Source of the DNA: Mucor racemosus
Taxonomy: Eukaryota; Mucoromycota; Mucoromycetes; Mucorales; Mucoraceae
Direction: 5' to 3'
DNA length: 64,000 nt
NCBI GenBank assembly: GCA_027405735.1
Contig: JAPEHQ010000003.1
Coordinates: forward strand, 1,302,001-1,366,000
Part shown: in pieces, positions 36,768 through 49,053 of the stretch
Layout: the number at the start of each line of letters is the position of its first letter
Numbering within the stretch: the stretch's first letter is position 1
Notes under the pieces: model-generated
The model's database searches: none
The model's input: the letters and a program-made list of their open reading frames with translations, nothing else
Told to the model about the DNA's origin: nothing
Translations under genes and position numbers: made by a program

Positions 36768-37520
36768 TTTTTCTACCAGAAAAGCCGTCTGTCATATCAT
36801 ACATTCATTAAGAAATTGCAAAAGCGAGCCCGTAGAGCGACGCCGTGATTGAACATAGCAAGACAGCAAGATTGAACGGCTAAGTCTCTTATACTATAGT
36901 ATTATACTGTATATCTAAGTTTTAAATAAAAATGCATTTTTTTTTTACTTTTCTTATATTTAACCAGGTATGGTCTGAAAAATCAGACTTTTTAGCGGAC
37001 ATTTTCGGTGACTCATTTTACCCTTACCAACACTCATGATTTTTATCAAAAAATAGAAAAATCAAATTTTGATACCAAAATCAACGTTTAAATATACTAC
37101 AATGTGAGAGAAAATTGTAGCCATAGCTCATATACATTTTATAAAAACTTAATATTAAATATTAAGTAATGAAACTTTGTACTTTTGCCCCAAAAACGGT
37201 TTTTTGATTAAAGGATTTTCATGTTATATTTTGCAATAAAAATGTCTATTATTTTTTATTGAGCAAATAGAGCGCTAAATTCTGCATATGTGTATATTTT
37301 TTGCTTTTATAATTGATAGTATAATTAACTCTAGATTTGCAAAACCAAAAAAGAAAATTTAAAAAATGTCAAAATTGATGATCTGGACAAGAATAATTTT
37401 CGAAATTAATATTCCGTTTATAAGCCTTGTAAGTCTTAAAAATAAGAGATTTTATTATACTTGAGAACTTTTTCAAGAATTTACGATGCTGTACCCACTT
37501 TATTCAAGCTTATTACTGTA
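36768..37520 (+). repeat. Dispersed repeat family 1, copy B
   Basis: Same orientation as copy A (6925-8070) and without its tandem expansion: only the aaaagcgagcccgtagagcg / attgaacatagcaag region represents it. It ends at cttattactgta. No reading frame. Confidence 0.8.
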
Positions 37521-39660
37521 AATATATATACATACTTTTATAATCGCCAATTTTTCTGGAGGTAGATATCAAATTTATACAAAAAAGCATTGATTATAAC
37601 GTAGATGATGAAACAAAATGACTAAATCTTGGATGCTTTTTTTGTTCGAGAAAAATAATATTATATCGCGCTCTAACATTAACAGTTAATAATTCATTTC
37701 CGAATAAACAATAGGAAAAACATGTACTTGTACCTGCTACTTGATTTTAGTTTATAAAGAATATTGGTCTTTTTGTTGTAGTTTTAAACATAAATAAAAG
37801 AACTGAGGAAAGAATGGGGAAGAAAACAGAAAAATAATTTTAAATCAGTCGATTTTGTGTGTTACAAACAGAAATTTACAAAGGCATAAATACTTCTAGT
37901 GTTGTCAAACAGGTTGTTGTCGTTGTTTCTATTTGGTCTCCGAAAGAAGAACATGGACAGAACTCTTTTAAATCCCAAATTTCAAATTGATATATCTCGT
38001 CAATAAGGCAACTCTGTTGAATAAGAGTAACTCACATCTGCTTCAAACCATTCAAATTATCTTCTTTATTAATTATATTATTTCAGTAAATAACGATGTT
38101 GTTTACTAAAATAAAAAAATATAAAAAATGAAAGCAGCAGAAATACAATTATAATCAGCTAAAATGTTTTATTACAAAAGATTTCTGAAGAGTTAAAATA
38201 ATTGAAAAAGTATGAGGGTGTTTATAGTGATTTGGAGAACTTGGATACCATCACATTTGAATGGATTTATATTTAGTAATCTTCTAGTTTTGAGTGCATT
38301 GTTATTAATTTAATATTTCAAGAGGTAAATCATGCAGAGCATTGACCATAAGGGATTGATGTCAAGTGTGACAATATCGACCTTTGGGAAATGGTTGTTT
38401 TGTTTATTATTGTTATATCTATTTTATGTAACCTCGAATTAAAGGGTAATTTTTATATGCTTGAATCTTATTTATATTGATAGTGCAACTTCAATATAGA
38501 CGAGTAGTTGACTAAATTGATATCTTTGTTTATTATTATTATTGATTTGGATAGAATCCTGTTTTGATATATATTGTATGCCATTTGTGTAACTGATTGC
38601 ACCGTGATCAAGGGTAATATCATCTACACGACATGTATGGTTCAAAAAGGTATTTCTTATATTTAGCATGCGTTTGTTATTGTGTTCAATTGAAGTGTTT
38701 GTTTATTATTGTTGTTCATGTTTTAAGTGGCATTATATTTTATGAGCGACACTTGGAAATTAGGTTATTTTATTATTATCAAGCGTTTTGGATGTGTAAT
38801 TTCACTGCAATTATGATTAATATATTTTAGTAGTAAATTGACGAAAAAACTTGATCTCATTGCCCTGCTCATCTGGTCTGTCTGATCTCCGCAAAAGTTT
38901 TTATTCTACCCATCTGTGCAGATCATTATATCCATGGGAAGCATAATTCGGCCGTAGTAATACAACATTCGTTCTCTTTACGTGATCGTTCGACATGGGT
39001 AGCGATAACTCTTGCTTTGAATTCTTTTTTTGAAATAATACAAACGAGTTATTGAATTTGCATATAATAAATGTACTTGAAATTGTAGTTTAAATATGGA
39101 AATTAACTATGCCATAACATATTTAGCATATGTGTTATATAAACGCTGTAAATGATTACCTTGATAATCGCATAAGCTAAGTTCTGATAATCTAGGCCTA
39201 CAATGAAAGATAGAAAATAAAGAATAATATTAATAATTAATGTTGCCAAGATCAACTAAAGACTTTAGACTGCTCATCTATAATATCTGAATATAATTAC
39301 ATTAGCATAAGTGAGGATTGACTCTAAAATTTAATATGAGAACACCGTTTTAGACAGGTGTATAAGCAATCTTTAAATCAAACATAAATAGCAGTAGACA
39401 TTCACCTTACGTTTGATTTCCACATCTCGTTTTTATATTCAATAAAGATTGATCAATTCTCACGTACTCATCTTTCTTTATTATTTACATTTACATGAGC
39501 CACTTACACACATTTCACCAATTTCCGCTATTTGACTAGGTCTCTCGGGGTTAGTACCCAAATAAACGTTATCGAACTACTCTTTTCTTTCCTTTATGGT
39601 TCCCAAAGGTAGAGGTAGGATGACGACTAGAAGCAAAGAAAGGATTACAAATTGAAGGGG

Positions 39661-40325
39661 GTGTGCTGAACTAGGATACTATTTCCCCACATAAGAAATT
39701 AAATGTTATCTCACATAAAACCATGCTCTAATATTTCAATAGAGATAACATGAATTTAACAGTAAATACAGAAAGTATTAGTAATTTAACATATAAATAA
39801 AATAGACCGAATCATAAACAAAGCAAATTGATTCATAAAATAAGCTGAAGAAACACATAGATCAAAGTAAGGATTGCTCTATGCGGATCATTAACAAATA
39901 TGCCAAAAACGGGCATTAAAAGACCGTCTTGATTATGTAAATCAAGAAGCTCAATATAAACTTTAAAATCACAAACAAACTAATTGATTTACCAAAAAGA
40001 ATAAACATATGGATATTGCATGAAGACAATGGAATCATGCTTCAATCATTTAATAAGTAGCATGATGATATATGTATGGAATGCAGCATTGTCTGATTCG
40101 CATGTTAAACATCACGGTTTGACAGAAGTCCTAAGTTGGTAATTCGGTTATTCCTAATTCTGATAGATCACTGACAGTTACGGTGCAACTCCCAGATATA
40201 ACAAAAGCACAACTAATATAAATAGAGTAGAAATATAGACCTATTGCACACTATCCATTTTTTGAATAAAGAAGGATTTAAACTGTATCTTTTTTCAAAG
40301 CTTTTATTCTACATTTTACTGCAGG
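39661..40325 (+). repeat. Dispersed repeat family 3, right half of the split copy
   Basis: Matches 15680-16372 almost base for base over long runs (ctgaactaggatactatttc, catatggatattgcatgaag, cggtgcaactcccagatata, ccattttttgaataaagaag). Confidence 0.75.
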
Positions 40326-41124
40326 GGGTTTAGAAGAGGAGGAGGATAGTCTAAAAATTGAAGAAACTAGAGTAGCCTTCTTATTGTGTGCCACCGAGTA
40401 CCATACTTTTTCATCTTCTACACTCAATTGATCTTACAATCTATTGACTACGACATGTAGCATTGAAATGCAAAATTTTAATATCGGATACAAGAAAATC
40501 CTAGCGTACTAAGTTTATACAGCAATTAACAAGGACGCTTAGATCTCTCAATTATGACACCATATGTATTATTTTATTCCAGCGGTTAATCAATCAAGTA
40601 GTTATTAAATCAATATCCAAGCATACAGTATTACATAGTTACATTATGATTGATCCATTTCAGCCCATAAATTACTATCAAACAGATCTAATAATTTAAT
40701 AGTGCCTTAAATTACATCCCATCAGGATCTCAATGTCAAATCAACATAAATGACTATACTTTTATATCCAAATAAACGATATCTTGTTTTTTTAATTGAA
40801 TTCTTTTTTAAGGATTATTTATCAAACCTAAAAATATACGACAGTAACTTTCAGTGATCTATCAGAATTAGGAATAACCGTATTACTACCAATTTAGGTG
40901 ATCTCTGTAATGCTCTGTAATTTTGGACTAACAATAAAGGTGGATAATATGCTTATAGATATTATTACTGTTATTATAAATTGGTGATTACTGGATTGAT
41001 GAAGGTTAGTGTTCTTATTTATAAATTAGATATTTATTAGTGAATAAATAAAAATAAAGGGAGTATAACAAGACAGATAAATCTACAAGGTAGCTCCAAT
41101 TCAAAACTACCTTGTATTTTTTAT
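40326..41124. repeat. Repeat family 5, inserted between families 3 and 4
   Basis: 40380-40850 matches 55200-55440 and 56100-56345 in direct orientation (ctagcgtactaagtttat, ccagcggttaatcaatcaag, aataaacgatatcttgtttt). 40920-41100 matches 55525-55690 in inverse (ggtgatcactggattgatga-like). A 35-nt segment near 40850-40885 is the reverse complement of 40135-40175. It therefore looks like a composite of two or more elements. Confidence 0.6.
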
Positions 41125-42235
41125 TTCAGCAAAAAATATTGATTTTTCGTCGAAATAATCAAATAATAGTTCACATTACAGCTTAAACCCTATCATAACT
41201 GGGTTCCAAAGTCAATTCGCAAAAATGTTCGAAAAATGGTTCAAAAATCAAAATCGTTTAATGGCTCATGAACTGCAAAGCAAGTCAACTTAGCGTATTA
41301 AATAATTTTTGTACAGTTTTAAATTCACCATCTATCTAAACAAAATTTAAACAAATACTTCCCATTAAATTTTGCGTAAAATGCAAATAAAATTTTGACG
41401 GTTTTTTAAATATACACAACACTTTTTATAAACATGTTTCAAATGTGAGTAATTTACATAATGCAAAAAACAATTATCTATCGATCGAGTCATTGTTGGA
41501 CCTTCTAGCTGCATTTTTAGTAGAGAAAATGAGATTTATGTCGAATTTTTTTCAAATTCAGAATTTGGGATGAGGGTATATAAGGGAAAAATTGAAGCCA
41601 GAAACGAGAGTATCCTTTTGTCCACCTTTTTGAGGATATCTCCACGAAAAATCAATATTTTAAAAAAACTAAATTGGGTCCGAGAGAGCTCAACTAGATT
41701 AATGTCATGAATGTAAAAAAAGTGCTGTTTAATTTAACGAATATTTTGAAATCTACTACAAAAATGTCAAAAAAAAAGAAAAAAAAATAAAAGTGCTCAG
41801 AATATTTTCAAACTACTATATGTTATAAAGCGCTTTAAAACAAGTAAGTTTTATTATTAAAAAATGTTCGTAAAGCTTAATTTTTCGTAAAGATATGAAG
41901 CCTCAAAGTTTTTAATTTTTATCAGTGAAATACCTGTAAAAATCTGAAACATTAGCACTGAAAAAGTTATATCAACTGCAAAAAATAGGATATTTCCGGA
42001 TACTTGTTTTTGGATTAAAGCTGAACATCTCAGGTACATTGGCATATAATTTTTCCTTGATGTTATTTAGTAAAAAAAACGTTGAGTGGGGATGAAGAAT
42101 GAGACCCAATTTTACCTATTTCTGATGAGTCTTTTGTGGTATATCGAATAAATTTAGGAGTATGTAGCATAATGCGGCCAATTTATATCTGTTTATCAGT
42201 GTCTAGAATATATCTTGAGAAGTGTTCAGCATGGG
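41125..42235 (+). repeat. Dispersed repeat family 4, copy 2
   Basis: Direct copy of 16645-17762 with scattered substitutions and small indels. The pair lies in the same order relative to family 3 in both places, so families 3 and 4 may be parts of one larger element. Confidence 0.75.
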
Positions 42236-43198
42236 GTTAAATGTAGAAAAGAAGCAATATTCGATTGTGAAAATTAAATTCTTTTGATTTTGCTTGACAA
42301 AAATATCAAAATCTTATTAACCTATGGAGTATAGTCTTTTTCAGTATTTTTTATTTGAAATACCAAAGATAGGAATAAAATGTGAAAAGACAATATAGGA
42401 TGTAAAATAATCACGCAAGTAAAAGTTTGCTTGTTAAAGTACAAGTTGAGTTGTCATTTTTAATGCAAAATATAAAAGTGTCTAGTGAAACCAATAGATA
42501 TCAAGTTAATTGATCGAATTGTTTGTGTTGTAGTTATTTGGGGGCTTTTTCATTGAGCTTTGAAGCAAACAAAAATGACGGATTACAACTTGAGATGTTT
42601 GTTAGGAGAGCAACCAGGAGTAGCATATATTGTATTAATATCAGTAAACAAAGAAATTGACTAATAATATTCGAGGACATTCTAGAGTATTCGAAAGAAT
42701 TTGACAGCACCACATTAGAGTTTGGAAGATGATTAATGCATGCTAAAAGTAAGAGTTAGGAACAAATAAAGTATGCTTAACAAAAAGCTAATTGCACTAG
42801 GCTGTACGTTGTTAAATTTATTTCATATATAATTGAGGTAAAGCAACATTTTAAAGCCGGATAAAAAACGAATTACTTTAATGAATGAAATAGTGTTGGG
42901 TATAGGCTTTTTTTTTATATATATAATAATAATAATTAGGTATTATTATTATTTTAAATCGTAAAAACAACAAGAAGCTTCTGGAAAGGTGCCATTAGTA
43001 TTAGCTTGGATATATCCAACATATCATTTGGCGATATGAAACTTGCAAAGAATGAATTTTAATATTGTCATAATCCAAATATTATCGTTCTAAGGGCTCG
43101 TTTTAGTATTTATGTGTAACAATAGATCAAAGGAAATTCTGCACTTACTCATCACCATCATTGTTGATTTAATCGATGGTGATTTTTGACCTTGTTTT
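42236..43198. other. AT-rich intergenic region around the Crinkler remnant
   Basis: Apart from the remnant at 42575-42740 nothing is recognised. 43140-43198 is the 3' flank of the minus-strand SAM/HMG gene. Confidence 0.5.
42575..42740 (+). pseudogene. Crinkler (CRN)-type N-terminal domain remnant
   Basis: An ATG at 42575 opens MTDYNLRCLLGEQPGVAYIV and continues to a TAA at 42662. The continuation appears in another frame as IIFEDILEYSKEFDSTTLEF, and a further shift gives WKMIN. This matches the layout of the Crinkler N-terminal ubiquitin-like header known from oomycetes and early-diverging fungi (L-x-C-L-x-x-GE..., then acidic helix, then L-x-LWK). No C-terminal effector domain was found, and at least two frame breaks are present, so it is a broken fragment in repeat-rich DNA. 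Family call is by pattern only. Confidence 0.5.
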
Positions 43199-44056
43199 TT
43201 AATCCATCACATAATCTGAATTGGCATGAAGAGCTTCCCGTTCGTATTTCTCTTTTTCGATACCGCTTAATCTGTTCCATCTTTCAGAAGCAATTGCATT
43301 TATTTCTGATAAAGTCATGCTGCTATTTTGAGATTGTACTTCGTTAATCAATTCATCGAATGCTGTCACTGGTTTTGATGGAACATATTGCTTTCTTTTT
43401 CGATAATGGCTTCGACGAAAGGAAGGATAATCATCGTCGTTTGAATACAAATCATTGCTGACATTACCAACAATTTTGGTTACTGGTGTTGTGATTCTTG
43501 GTTTTGGCGTACGAGACATATCTATATTTTTTTTTAAGGAGAAAGTGTTAATGGTCCATAAAATGCTTACATTGCATTAATAAAAGTCATTTGATTTACC
43601 AGGTTCATCATATCCATAATTGATGATAATTGGCGTTGATACAGGAACTCCTCTAGCTGTAGCTATGGCCCGTTGCAGTAACTATCAAAATATGTTAATA
43701 TATGCTTCTAGGTAACGAAAATTGCGGTCTATCTTTAATTTATCAAAATTGTCACACAATACCTACTCGTCTATGTCCTCTTTTAACATTTAAAGAGATA
43801 AGGTCTGATTCAGTGATATCAAATAGCTATGCATTGAAAAAAAGTAATGTTAAAAATACTGCGTAGTATATCGAGAGAGAAAGAGAGAGAGAGAGAAAAA
43901 GAAACTAACTGATAATAATCTATCGAAACCTTCAGAAACAAAGGTTTCAAGGTATTGTGATAATTTGTAATGTTGTAAAAAATTTGTTAACTGATTCAGT
44001 CGAAGATATTCTTCTTCTTCGTCAGAGAATCTATTATTATAATAATAATATCTCAT
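43199..44056 (-). CDS. SAM domain plus HMG-box protein
   Basis: Four exons (44056-43910, 43826-43767, 43681-43600, 43521-43199) total 612 nt, 203 residues. Residues about 18-80 form a sterile alpha motif (LTNFLQHYKLSQYLETFVSE, LFDITESDLISLNVKRGHRR, LLQRAIATARGVP). A basic, Thr/Pro-rich linker follows, then an HMG box (about 130-195): HYRKRKQYVPSKPVTAFDEL, SEINAIASERWNRLSGIEKE and KYEREA. SAM mediates protein association and HMG boxes bend or bind DNA, so a small chromatin or transcription factor is the likely role. The box lacks the usual RPxNAF opening and ends soon after helix 3. It is divergent with the C2H2 gene 824 bp away. The specific function is unknown. Confidence 0.8.
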
Positions 44057-44880
44057 AGTGCTGATTGTAATTTTTCTTTATAAATATCAAAATATACAAA
44101 CAGAGCTGTTCAACTTGCCTTGCTGACTATGATGTGATTTTTATTGTTGATGCGTTGGTTAAAAGTGTTGTTTTATTACGCTGAAAAAAAATTTTTTTTT
44201 TGTGAAAGAGAGAGAGAAAAAATTTCTCTGCGTGAAAGAAAACGGTTCCTAAACTCAATCTAGCAGAACTGAACTTTTGATGAATGATTCCAGAACAATC
44301 ACTTGCCAAATTGAATCGTAAATCACCCAATAGAATAGGATAAATCACAGACTAAATCGAATCGAGAATTGCTATTTATCTTTGGGGTTTAAAATATCAT
44401 TGATGATTCCAGTCGACTATACTACGAAATCAAAGAAAGAAAGATAAAAGAATAACCAACAAAACAAGGGGAAAAAAGTGTATTTTGGCTACGACGACCC
44501 CCCTTTTTCAAACAGTTTATAATCCTTGAACTCGTGTTTTTATGAAATTGACGTTTAGTCTCGATTCCCTTGTTTGGTTTGCATAAAACTACTGCGTCCA
44601 TTCTAAATTGGACCTCCTTTTTAAAAATAAAATGTTGTCTAATAAACCTAATGGTCTTTAGTCGAGTTGATTCACTTAAAATAGAAAGCGAACTGAACAC
44701 TACTGAAGGCAGAAGAAAGCATATGAACCCTTAAATCTTTTTTTTTTTTTTTTCTTTTCGTTGGATGTTCCTTAAAATAAAAATTATAATATAAAAAGCT
44801 TCAAAACAGCATTTCTTTTTTTCCTTCTTTCTCAATTCAATTCATTCTGTCCTTTTTTCTTCTTTTTCTTCTTTCTCTCA
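44057..44880. promoter_or_regulatory. Divergent promoter region with STRE-like motifs
   Basis: Shared upstream region of the SAM/HMG gene (minus) and the C2H2 gene (plus). It contains AGGGG at 44467-44471 and CCCCT at 44500-44504, the two orientations of the stress-response element bound by Msn2-type fingers, 30 bases apart and about 380-410 bases before the C2H2 start codon. A strong C/T-rich tract runs from about 44810 to the ATG at 44881. Motif occurrence is seen; binding is inferred. Confidence 0.4.
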
Positions 44881-46202
44881 ATGTCATCTTCTTGCGTACA
44901 ACAATCATATCAAGATCCATTATCTCATGATGGGCAAAATATGAGATTTGTGAACCCCAATTCCATTTCACAACAGCAACAACAGCAGCAACAACAGCAG
45001 CAACAACAGCAACAACAACAACAACATCAGCATCATCATCAAGGCAATTATACTTATGATTATAGTCAGTTCATCAAGAAACAGCAACAGCATCATCAGC
45101 AAAACCCTCACCAAAGAAGATTTAGTTATACAAGTATGCTTTCAGATCCTGATCAATGCTATCTCCCTACAATTACAAATTCATCGCCTTCGAATGATAG
45201 TGATGACTATACCCAACAAGAAACACCTCCAAATTCCTCATCTGTTGTGAGCCCTGCATCTGTTTCTAATTTTATTGATCCCGTCTATGTTGATTTACAA
45301 ACTAAAGGCTTAAACCAACACCAAGCTGGCATGTTTCATCATCAACAACAGCAACAACAGCATCATCAACACCCTCACATGTTGATGGATCATCGATCCT
45401 CTCATCATCAACCCATTCAATATTATGATCCTCATCACAAGAACTTTAGTCAAAATAATAATATTTTTAATCATCATCGTAATAACTCAATGATACCGCC
45501 ACAACATCAAGGGTTTCCTATTAGTAGTTTGTGTACAACACCTACTCCCACTTCAGCCACTATCATGAATAAACATAACCAATCTCGTCCTATGACACCT
45601 GTCTCTCCTCCTCTTCTTGTAAAAGATAATTATGCTGGCCAACAAGATCAAAAATCAAGTGCTATTAATATTAATAATATAGAGACAAATACAAAACCAA
45701 AGAAAACACCCCGTTCTCGAGGTCGTCGTGTCTCAAATGTTCCTGGTTGTGGTACTCGCATGTTTACATGTAAAGCAGATGGCTGTGGTAAAGTATTTAA
45801 ACGATCAGAACATCTCAAGAGACATATCCGATCAATTCACACATTGGAGAAACGTAAGTGCTATATGTATTATACATACTTGTTGATAAATCTAACATTT
45901 AAATAGCTTTCGAATGCCCCTATCAAAGCTGTAACAAAAGATTCTCAAGATCAGATAATTTGAATCAACATATCAGAATTCATCGCCATAGTAACACCTC
46001 AAAGGAAGGCACATCATCTACACCAAAATCATCCAAGCATATTAAATTACAAGAAGCTGCTTCATCATCTTTATCATCAGCAACAGCGGCACCAACAACA
46101 GATAACCTTCATCATCAACATCCTCATCAACAACAGCATCAACATCAACAAAATCATTACAATGCTACTAGCAATAATAGTACTTTTTCAAATTTTATTT
46201 AA
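44881..46202 (+). CDS. C2H2 zinc-finger transcription factor, Msn2/Seb1-like
   Basis: Two exons (44881-45853, 45907-46202), 422 residues. A long Gln/His-rich low-complexity N-terminal region (polyQ at about 32-50, further Q/H runs near 155) precedes two tandem C2H2 fingers at about 297-355, split by the intron in the linker: FTCKADGCGKVFKRSEHLKR ... then FECPYQSCNKRFSRSDNLNQ with HIRIH. The contact positions (RSEHLKR, RSDNLNQ) and the short TLEKP linker match the paired fingers of Msn2/Msn4 and filamentous-fungal Seb1, which bind AGGGG elements in stress responses. A Ser/Thr/His-rich tail follows. Stress role is inferred from the family. Confidence 0.85.
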
Positions 46203-48663
46203 ATTATCTTAATAATTGTTCTCTTTCGCTGCTGCTCCTCTTTTTTTAGCCTACTACTTTTTTTTATGACCAAATTTATATATCAAAAAAAAAAAAAAAA
46301 ATAATTAATATAATAACCAAACACATAATTATGATACACACACAACATTTTTTTATTAAAATATATATATAATATATGCTTTTTTGCTATTTTTTCTATA
46401 TATATATATAAAGACCTTTGTGCGAGTATTCAAACCATTATAATACAAATTTATCATCTCCCTAAATGATTTGACTTTTTGACTATATGAATCAACCTCC
46501 CTGTAAATGTGTATAAATTTGGAAATGAGATAAGGGGTTCAACATCATGCTGTCATGTTTGGTTTGTAAATCATTGATCGAGATAAATTCTTGGTAATAT
46601 TTGAGCCACTCGTATGCTATTAAAAAATATTTTTGAGGAGTAGTAATAAGCTATCACTCTATAAAACAAATTAATGTCGTATAGGAGAAAATACAATATA
46701 TATAAAAATTAGCAATAGTTGAGCATTGACAAGAAGAAGGAGTTTTTTTTTTTGGATTATCAAGAGGGGGTAAAATAACCTTTACTCTATAAGAGAAAGG
46801 GCGTATAATGTATATAGAAGAAATACACTACAAAAGAATGGTGATATGCTGCCTTTTTTGATTTAATGGATGTATACAAATAAGAGATACACTAACTGAC
46901 TTGTTCCAGAAGCATGGATTAGACACAAGCGTAGCTAAACACTCGAGTTGGTTTGGTATTAGTATATAGTATCGCTTTACTGCTTTGCTGCATGATAATC
47001 ACACATTCCTCTTTATAATAATACTGATGCGTGCTGCTTTTTTCTTTTTTATTATTTATTATGATGTATCATTATTTTAAAATCAACTTTTTTGCTTATT
47101 ATCGTTATGAATACATACTGTTGATTTCAAAATTGTAACATAAAATCATACAGAAAAGATATGTGCTTTTAGTAACAAGATAATAAACTATAACTATGTC
47201 TTGACTAACAGTACTAACTAGAAATATTTTCTGGATTATTAAATTATTTGTAATTACAGCAAATGATATTGAATTTACATTATTATTATATTTTGGAACA
47301 CTTTGCATATTTACATACATACATACATATATACATACATGTGTAGTGCATTTATAAAAGCAAATATTTTGAATATAGGCGTACATCAAGTCATATCGTT
47401 ATTTCATTTATCAGAGTGTATAAATTATTCGAGAAACAGCAGCAACTGTAATTAAATAGCACGTATTTTCTTTCCATAACATTGATATTCGATATGAAAT
47501 TAATCTGCATATAGTATACATAGAAATCTTTATTCAGGCGGTTGAATTAACTTTTTAAATGCTGTATATGTATATGTTTCGTTAATGTGGTTTCAAAATC
47601 GACATTACGGTATCTAAAATTGTTCTGATTACCACTGCTTCTCTTTATACTCTTTCTCGTATGAAGAAAAAAATTCATAATTTCAGAAACATCGATTTGC
47701 AGTAAAATCTAAATCTCGTCTGTGTTGAGTTTAAACAATCATGATTACAACTGTGTATCTAAAAAAAATAATGGTGATAATGATATATACACTTTTTAAT
47801 GTTCTTCTTGGTTGACATTGAATAGCAAACAATGTACGTATTTATAGATACAAACAAGAAGGGATTATTAAAATTATACAGGTCCATTGAGATATGTCCT
47901 AGTATATATAACTAGGTGTATATCAAGAGGAAGGAATTATGCACGTCGACATGATATTCGCTTTTGCTGCTGCAGGTTCAATCATAGCATACCATTGGAA
48001 TGATGTTACAGTTTTGATATACGTCAACATCGGATGCAAATCATGGTTTTTAGTTTTGGGAATATACATGCGTACATAAACACTCGTTATACATAGTAAT
48101 AATTATAATCGGACGTTCTTTACATACTAAATACCCAATTCGACATGAAATGTCACCCTCTTAAAAATGATCTTTCTGCAGCTAAACTCACTTTCCGTTA
48201 TTTCTAAATAGAAATAGAACTCTTGATGTTTTGTACCATTTATAGTCAGTACACTAATCCTATATACATGCGTAATTACTGCAATCTTTCATCACAGAAC
48301 CTGCAAATTGATTTTCTTGCACCACCACCATTTCTAAGAATCAATACTCGATATTTTTATGAAATTTTCAGTAATTTACTCTGGTATCTTAAGCTATGCA
48401 ATAACTACATAAGTTTTATTTAATAGAGTCTCGATTTATATCAAATCTTTTTGTAATTTTTTCTTTTAAATGTAATTATGCAAAAATCTTATTGCTATAT
48501 CCATCTGGAATGGGTATCATTATCAATGTTGGAACTGCTTCATCCTAAAATAAAAAAACAATATATTGTACTGGATATGTCGGAAAACATTTTTATTTAC
48601 TTTATATTACCAATACATACTTTTAGATGTAGTAATAAAACCCTTTACATTAGATAAAATGCC

Positions 48664-48695
<32 letters not shown>

Positions 48696-49053
48696 TGTCG
48701 GGAGTCTAATTATACGTAAAAAAATTCAGGTACGGATTTTGTTGTACTGTATTAATGTTTTCTCAATCGTAGCAGCAAATTCATTAAGAGTAATGGGCAT
48801 AAAGGAAGTTATGGGATTGGAAGAGGTATCGCCTTGGCCTCAAATTAAAGTAATTTAGCTTTTATTGCTCGAAATGCGATGTATCACAACCAATCACTAG
48901 TGCAAACAATGCCAAAAAGTCACTGCTTTTTATGTTTTCATTGTCCAATCAATCAAAAACTCTGCTGTGCTTTACAGGGAAGTGGGAAATGTGAAAAGAT
49001 TTTTCGAAACTTATTTCGTTTAGAACCCTGTCAAAAAGAAAAAACTAAACAAA
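46203..49053. other. Intergenic region, mostly without recognisable content
   Basis: AT-rich with TA repeats, a run of A at 46287-46301 and at 48663-48689, and a short catacatacatac microsatellite near 47315. A possible small minus-strand coding region at 48479-48840 is listed separately. No RNA gene was recognised. Confidence 0.45.
48479..48840 (-). CDS. Possible small minus-strand gene, incomplete model
   Basis: Two minus-strand stretches look coding. 48838-48728 reads GQGDTSSNPITSFMPITLNE then FAATIEKTLIQYNKIR before a GTACCT, and 48544-48479 reads DEAVPTLIMIPIPDGYSNKI, F, A, stop, behind a good acceptor (tttttattttag). The link between them, across a long T-run, could not be closed in phase, and no start codon was fixed. 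The protein is not recognised. Composition argues for a real or recently broken gene. Confidence 0.3.

Larger units (their letters stand above)
34861..39660. other. 4.8-kb block separating the halves of repeat family 3
   Basis: No intact gene. It contains a perfect 13-bp hairpin (35050-35080), a GC-richer repeat (35445-35545), copy B of repeat family 1 (36768-37520), and near 39240-39480 a stretch with LTR-like tail features (gtgtataagcaatctttaaa, tattcaataaagattg). Because the flanking halves are contiguous at 15425-16372, this block was either inserted into that repeat or brought in by several nested insertions. A Tyr/Ile-rich frame at 38633-38830 has no recognisable similarity. Confidence 0.6.

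Noticed and set aside
38220..38410. Second Crinkler-like fragment (frames containing CDNIDLWEM)
   Set aside because: Only a few residues fit, stops are dense and no header motif is present.
38633..38830. Plus-strand hydrophobic frame as a membrane protein
   Set aside because: Composition (Phe, Tyr, Ile, Cys) is what random AT-rich DNA yields. No neighbouring exon or motif.
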